Of a DNA stretch of 7,337 nt, positions 3,918-7,337 are shown one piece after another. Source of the DNA: Treponema sp. (GTDB lineage: Bacteria; Spirochaetota; Spirochaetia; Treponematales; Breznakiellaceae); assembly GCA_031278025.1 (NCBI GenBank), contig JAITLF010000355.1, forward strand, positions 1-7,337, written 5' to 3'. Position numbers and translations under genes: made by a program. The notes under the pieces were generated by a model that searched no databases, was not told where the DNA came from, and worked only from the letters and a program-made list of their open reading frames with translations. Position 1 is the first letter of the stretch. The number at the start of each line of letters is the position of its first letter.

Positions 3918-4758
3918 ATCCTTTGACCGCCCCTGCGGCAACCCCTTTGGTAATCTGCTTCCGGAAAACCAGGTAGAATATCAGCATGGGGATCATGCCG
4001 ATAACCAGGGCAGAGAACTGTTTTCCGTAATCCGAAGCCAATGCTCCGGAAAACCGGTTAACCCCTACGGGAATGGATTTGATAAGGTCGCTGGAACTGA
4101 GGATATTGATAAGCATGAACTCGTTCCAGGTGGCGGTAAAGATCAGTATCCCCACGGTCATGGCCACCGGAGCGGTCATGGGGAAGATGATGCTGCTGAA
4201 AATTTTAAGATACCTGGCCCCCTCAATACGGGCCGACTCGATAAGGGCTTCGGGGATGCCTCTGATAAATTCCGTACCCAAATAGACCCCCATAGGAAGG
4301 CCCAGGCCGATATAGGGAATAAGCACTCCCAGACGGGTATTGTAAAGGCCCACCGCGTTCACCATCAGGAAGAGCGGCACCATGATGGATTGCAAGGTAA
4401 GCAGGATGCCGATGATGAACATCCCGTGCAGGACAGGCGTTGCCCGGCTCTTTATTTTCGCAAAGGCAAAACTCGCCATAAAGCCGAAGACCACTACCGA
4501 GATTACCGTAACCAGGGTATAAAATATGCTGTTCAGTAAGAGAATGCCAAAATTGCCTATCCGCCATGCGTAGGGATAGTTGCCGGGAAACCAAACCTTG
4601 GGTAAGGCCAGCTTACTGGTGGTCAGATATTCCTGGGTCGTCTTAAAGGACTGGATAAGCAGCCAGATGACGGGGTATATAGCCAGGACGGTAAAAATAC
4701 CCATCACGATATAAATGATAATTTTTGCGGGAATATTCCCTTCGCGTACATCCGCCAT
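3916..4758 (-). CDS. Carbohydrate ABC transporter inner-membrane permease, MalG type (CUT1)
   Basis: 280-residue permease of the binding-protein-dependent (BPD) family. A hydrophobic segment at about 12-36 is followed by a soluble loop with the typical FPGNYPYAW motif (57-65), then membrane segments at about 71-96, 108-132, 140-161, 190-212 and 247-265. The cytoplasmic EAA loop that contacts the ATPase is at about 168-194 (IPEALIESARIEGA, then IIFP). It would form the translocation pore with the upstream MalF-type permease. The ATG at 4758 starts 3 nt after the preceding gene's stop, with the AAGGAG site inside that gene's last codons, so translation is probably coupled. It is the last gene of the operon; a perfect hairpin starts at its stop. 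The ATPase subunit is not in the window, as is common in CUT1 systems that share one ATPase. Confidence 0.92.
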   Translation of the reverse strand: MADVREGNIPAKIIIYIVMGIFTVLAIYPVIWLLIQSFKTTQEYLTTSKLALPKVWFPGNYPYAWRIGNFGILLLNSIFYTLVTVISVVVFGFMASFAFAKIKSRATPVLHGMFIIGILLTLQSIMVPLFLMVNAVGLYNTRLGVLIPYIGLGLPMGVYLGTEFIRGIPEALIESARIEGARYLKIFSSIIFPMTAPVAMTVGILIFTATWNEFMLINILSSSDLIKSIPVGVNRFSGALASDYGKQFSALVIGMIPMLIFYLVFRKQITKGVAAGAVKG

Positions 4759-4761
4759 ATC

Positions 4762-5661
4762 CTACTCCTTGCCGCCGAACTTTTTTTCCACGCCGCGGGT
4801 TACCCCGATAAGGATAAAACTGATAATCACCATGACCGTGGAAATGGCGTTTGCCAGGGGGTAATTGGGGGCGCCCCGGAACGCCTTATTGTACATATAC
4901 AGGGACAGTACGCTGGTCCGCTGGGCCGGGCCTCCCTGGGTCATTACGAACAGGAGGTCAAAGGACTTGAGGGACCCGGAAATCGCCAGGATAGCGCTGG
5001 TAACGATTACCCCCGACAGGGCCGGAAGGATAATGTGCCACAGGGCCTGGGGTTCGGTGGCCCCGTCTATTTTGGATGCTTCAATGATAGATACGTCGAT
5101 GCGCTGAAGATTGGCAAGGAAGATGATCACGTACATTCCGGTATACATCCAGAGCATGACGACCAGAACCGGAATCATGGGGTATTGATTGATGGTAAAC
5201 TCGGCCCTGGGATTAAAGAACCGGATAATCTCCATATACACGCTGTCCTGGCTCTGGTAAAAACTTTTGAACAGGATACCGATGATAACCGCGGAAATAA
5301 CATTGGGCAGGTATATCATCGTTTGGAAGAAATCGGTCCTCCGCACCAGCTTTCGGGACAAAATATAGGCCAGCGCGAAGCCCAGGGGGATTTGCCCAAA
5401 CACCGATACCAGTACGATAAGCATGTTGTTTCGCAGGGCCAGATAGAAATATGAATCCTTGAATATCGTGAGGTAACTGGCAGCCCCTGCGAAGGCCATC
5501 CGGGCATTACCGAAAATCCGCCCGCCGTTATAGTTGGTTAAGCTCAAGGCCACCGAGAATATCGTGGGAAAGGCCATCACACAAAAATAAATAAGCGCTG
5601 CGGGGGCCACAAGAATAATGTATGCCGCCCGCTGTTCACTTTTTGCAGTCAGTTCCTTCAT
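4762..5661 (-). CDS. Carbohydrate ABC transporter inner-membrane permease, MalF type (CUT1)
   Basis: 299-residue sugar permease. Predicted membrane segments lie near 14-40, 78-101, 112-133, 163-185, 212-232 and 270-289. The EAA loop is at about 194-214 (EASKIDGATE, then IILPAL), and FVMTQGGP (238-245) is typical of this family. It pairs with the MalG-type permease to move the sugar delivered by the lipoprotein. An open frame extends upstream to 5748, but the ATG at 5661 is the better start: it follows GGAGGAG at good spacing and gives a normal CUT1 N-terminus (MKELTAKSEQRAAYIIL). The upstream extension would run through a terminator hairpin. The gene lies 96 nt after the binding-protein gene, a gap filled by that hairpin, which should lower permease expression relative to the binding protein. 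Confidence 0.92.
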   Translation of the reverse strand: MKELTAKSEQRAAYIILVAPAALIYFCVMAFPTIFSVALSLTNYNGGRIFGNARMAFAGAASYLTIFKDSYFYLALRNNMLIVLVSVFGQIPLGFALAYILSRKLVRRTDFFQTMIYLPNVISAVIIGILFKSFYQSQDSVYMEIIRFFNPRAEFTINQYPMIPVLVVMLWMYTGMYVIIFLANLQRIDVSIIEASKIDGATEPQALWHIILPALSGVIVTSAILAISGSLKSFDLLFVMTQGGPAQRTSVLSLYMYNKAFRGAPNYPLANAISTVMVIISFILIGVTRGVEKKFGGKE

Positions 5662-5688
5662 CAAAACGCTCCTCCATACATACTGCCT

Positions 5689-5728
5689 AAATAAAAAGAG
5701 GTTGTTCCGTGGAAACGGACAACCTCTT
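5689..5728 (-). terminator. Intercistronic terminator/attenuator hairpin between binding protein and permease genes
   Basis: On the minus strand AAGAGGTTGT-CCG pairs with CGG-A-ACAACCTCTT (5696-5728), a 13-bp stem with one bulged A. It is followed by TTTTTATTT (to 5689). It looks like an intrinsic terminator for minus-strand transcripts. Because the permease genes continue on the same strand with no obvious new promoter, partial read-through or 3'-end stabilisation of the binding-protein mRNA is the likely role. Confidence 0.75.
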
Positions 5729-5757
5729 CTCAATATCCCATAAACCACCGGATGTAG

Positions 5758-7122
5758 TTATTGGTTGGCCTTTTTCCAGTTGTCAAACGCCTGCTGTACA
5801 TCCCTGGCAACCTGCTCCGGGGTTTTGGTGCCAAGACCCAATTCCTGCAATCCGTCGTTCAAGGGATTAAAGACATCGCTGTGGAAAACCCCGTCAATGA
5901 CTGCGGTTGTCGCGGTGTATTGGGACCCCAGACTGCTGACAGCCTTCTGCATAGGCTCAAGCGTAAGGCTTCCTACGTCTATGTTTGTTGCGGTGGGGGT
6001 GGCGATGCCGCCGGTTTCCAGGAGCCAGGTCTGAATCTCCTTGCCCGAAAGCCATTTGACAAGCCGCCATGCGGCTTTTTCCTTATCGGAACCGCTCTCG
6101 ATAGCGGCGTTCATGCCCCAGCCGGTTCCCAGGATACCGGAAGTTGACTTGTTGAGCTTTGTCCCGGAAATATCGGGGAACACGGTGATCTGAATCTTCT
6201 CCTGCCGATCCGGGGATATGACCGCCTGGCCGGTAGACTTATCGGTGATAAAGGCCCCGACCCGCCAGTCGCCGTCAATCAGGTAGGCGCCTTTGTTGGT
6301 GCCGAACTGCCCGATGACGCTGCCGTAATCGGTGGAAAGGGTGGCCTGGGACAAGACCCCGTCGTCATACATGGCCTTGATGAAGGCAAGGGCGTTTACG
6401 AAATCGGGATCCGTAAATTGGGCGTTTCCCGCCAGGATTTGCATCTCCCAGCCTTCCCCGCCAAAACGACCGGCAATCAGGGAGAACAGGCAGGACTGCA
6501 TGACCCAGGATTCCTGGTTGGCCATAAGCACCGTATCGTAACCCTTGGCCTTAAGGACCGGTACTTGGGCTTTCAGTTCGTCATAGGTCGCTGCCGGAGT
6601 CAGGCCCGCATCGGAAAGCACCTCGGTATTCACGTAAAAAGCATGGCTGGAGGTAATGGCCCGGGGCAGGATAGCCATATAGCCGCCGCCTTGAGCGGCA
6701 GGGTCTATGGCCGCAGGCAGGAAAGCGGACGTAAAGGCGCTTCCTTCAGCCTGAACCAGGGGCAAAAGGTCTTTCAACAGCTTTTGGGTATGCAGGGAGG
6801 TTGACCTTCCCGACGGCCAGGCATAAAGCACATCCGGAAGCTGGTCCGCGGCGACATAGGCTTCCACCTTGTTGTGGAACGGCTCATTGAACAAATCTTC
6901 CCGAATCACCTTGATATCCGGATTAGCCTGGCTAAAGGCATCCCACACGCGGGAAATTTCGTCCGAGCTGTTGGCGAATGTCAGGTCCAGATAATTCAAG
7001 ACCCGCAGTTCAACCGCGCCCCCCGCGGCCACCGGTGCGCCGCTCTCCTTTTTGGAACAGGATGACAAGGCAATGAAGGGGATCACCGCCAAAAGGCACC
7101 ATGTTTTGTAGGTTGTTTTCAT
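5758..7122 (-). CDS. Extracellular sugar-binding lipoprotein of an ABC importer (SBP family 1)
   Basis: 454-residue family 1 solute-binding protein, the substrate-capturing component of the CUT1 importer encoded downstream. The N-terminus is a lipoprotein signal: Lys near the start, a hydrophobic stretch (9-19) and the lipobox LSSC with the lipidated Cys22. The mature protein is therefore anchored to the membrane outer face or the periplasmic side. Family features include the start of lobe one at 37-70 (VELRVLNY, then VWDAFSQANPDIKV), LPDVLYAWPSG (95-105), FYVNTEVLSDAGL (162-174), GTGWGMNAA (332-340) and a C-terminal helix TPEQVARDVQQAFDNW (434-449). The start at 7122 follows AAGGAG (7128-7133) at 5 nt, and a good sigma70-type promoter lies upstream. 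The substrate cannot be read from sequence. Rhamnose or a rhamnose-containing oligosaccharide is suggested only by the rha genes nearby. Confidence 0.93.
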   Translation of the reverse strand: MKTTYKTWCLLAVIPFIALSSCSKKESGAPVAAGGAVELRVLNYLDLTFANSSDEISRVWDAFSQANPDIKVIREDLFNEPFHNKVEAYVAADQLPDVLYAWPSGRSTSLHTQKLLKDLLPLVQAEGSAFTSAFLPAAIDPAAQGGGYMAILPRAITSSHAFYVNTEVLSDAGLTPAATYDELKAQVPVLKAKGYDTVLMANQESWVMQSCLFSLIAGRFGGEGWEMQILAGNAQFTDPDFVNALAFIKAMYDDGVLSQATLSTDYGSVIGQFGTNKGAYLIDGDWRVGAFITDKSTGQAVISPDRQEKIQITVFPDISGTKLNKSTSGILGTGWGMNAAIESGSDKEKAAWRLVKWLSGKEIQTWLLETGGIATPTATNIDVGSLTLEPMQKAVSSLGSQYTATTAVIDGVFHSDVFNPLNDGLQELGLGTKTPEQVARDVQQAFDNWKKANQ

Positions 7123-7171
7123 GATTTCTCCTTACACGTTACGATTTGCTACTTTTTATATTATTTTTGTA

Positions 7172-7201
7172 AGTATAGGACGAATAATTATGATACGTCA
7201 A
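7172..7201 (-). promoter_or_regulatory. Sigma70-type promoter of the ABC transporter operon
   Basis: On the minus strand, -35 TTGACG (7196-7201) and -10 TATACT (7172-7177) are separated by 18 bp of AT-rich sequence. The -10 lies about 50 nt upstream of the binding-protein start codon. Both boxes match consensus at five of six positions. Confidence 0.7.
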
Positions 7202-7230
7202 TCAACCGCGGGCCGCAGGCAATTTGGGTA

Positions 7231-7258
7231 TTGTGTTTTTATGGTTCCCCACTATACT
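7231..7258 (+). promoter_or_regulatory. Possible divergent promoter for the right-edge gene
   Basis: On the plus strand, TTGTGT (7231-7236) and TATACT (7253-7258) are spaced by 16 bp. The ATG of the right-edge gene is about 60 nt downstream. The sequence between the two divergent promoters includes a short GCGG-G-CCGC dyad (about 7208-7216), which could be part of an operator; this is weak. Confidence 0.45.
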
Positions 7259-7271
7259 AAGGAATGTGTCT

Positions 7272-7287
7272 GCGGGGCTTTCCCCGC
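7272..7287 (+). other. Short hairpin in the leader of the right-edge gene
   Basis: GCGGGG (7272-7277) pairs with CCCCGC (7282-7287) around a CTTT loop, between the possible promoter and the RBS. No T-tract follows. It may be a leader structure or a binding site. Confidence 0.4.
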
Positions 7288-7321
7288 CAGCGCGTTAGGT
7301 TACCGAAAAAAGGAGCGAATG

Positions 7322-7337
7322 ATGATTGATAGGTTAA
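7322..7337 (+). CDS. Start of a divergent gene cut by the window edge
   Basis: AAAAAAGGAG (7306-7315) is followed by two in-frame ATGs at 7319 and 7322. The second has the better spacing (6 nt from GGAG). Only MIDRL can be read, too little to identify the product. Its position divergent from a sugar ABC operon would suit a transcriptional regulator, but that is a guess from gene order only. Confidence 0.45.

Noticed and set aside
5662..5748. 29-residue N-terminal extension of the MalF-type permease
   Set aside because: It would be translated from within the intercistronic hairpin, without an RBS, whereas the ATG at 5661 has GGAGGAG at proper spacing and gives a normal family N-terminus.
5035..6804. 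Several plus-strand open frames opposite the permease and binding-protein genes
   Set aside because: All are antisense to genes with clear family motifs and show no start signals.

Overview
The window looks like a GC-rich bacterial chromosome segment. It carries sugar-uptake and L-rhamnose-catabolism genes, all on the minus strand, interleaved with remnants of a plus-strand repeat-associated gene family. My best guess at the source is a spirochete of the Treponema lineage, possibly of the termite-gut type. This rests on gene content and on a remembered resemblance of the MADWLP-type protein start to treponeme hypothetical proteins. It is an inference; no phylogenetic marker is present.

Layout from left to right. 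Positions 1-316 are a 21/22-bp tandem satellite that runs off the left edge. Positions 332-381 hold a T-rich tract and the first six codons (MADWLP) of a plus-strand gene whose remainder is missing. Positions 394-1671 (minus) are rhaA, L-rhamnose isomerase, and 1717-2862 (minus) a class II aldolase of the rhamnulose-1-phosphate aldolase type. Positions 2863-3379 contain no intact gene. They hold a 15-bp inverted repeat, a Gly-rich C-terminal reading-frame remnant with a plus-strand terminator, a second copy of the MADWLP gene start interrupted by a 49-51 nt palindromic insertion with a short target duplication, and a second, degenerate 21-bp tandem repeat. Positions 3380-3784 (minus) are a bacteriohemerythrin. 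Positions 3916-7122 (minus) are a three-gene CUT1-type ABC importer operon: lipoprotein binding protein first, then two permeases. A good promoter lies upstream of it and a terminator-like hairpin sits between the binding-protein gene and the permeases. At the right edge a divergent plus-strand gene begins (7322 onward).

How the genes fit together: the binding protein captures a carbohydrate outside the membrane and the two permeases carry it in, but no ATPase gene is present. RhaA converts L-rhamnose to L-rhamnulose. After phosphorylation by a kinase not in the window, the aldolase would cleave rhamnulose-1-phosphate to DHAP and L-lactaldehyde. The hemerythrin is a separate oxygen-binding protein. 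Transporter specificity for rhamnose is suggested only by proximity.

The most unusual signal is structural. The rhaA-aldolase pair is bracketed by two similarly oriented ~50-bp copies of the same terminator-tail/RBS/MADWLP start region, each close to a 21-bp minisatellite, and one copy is broken by a tiny palindromic element.
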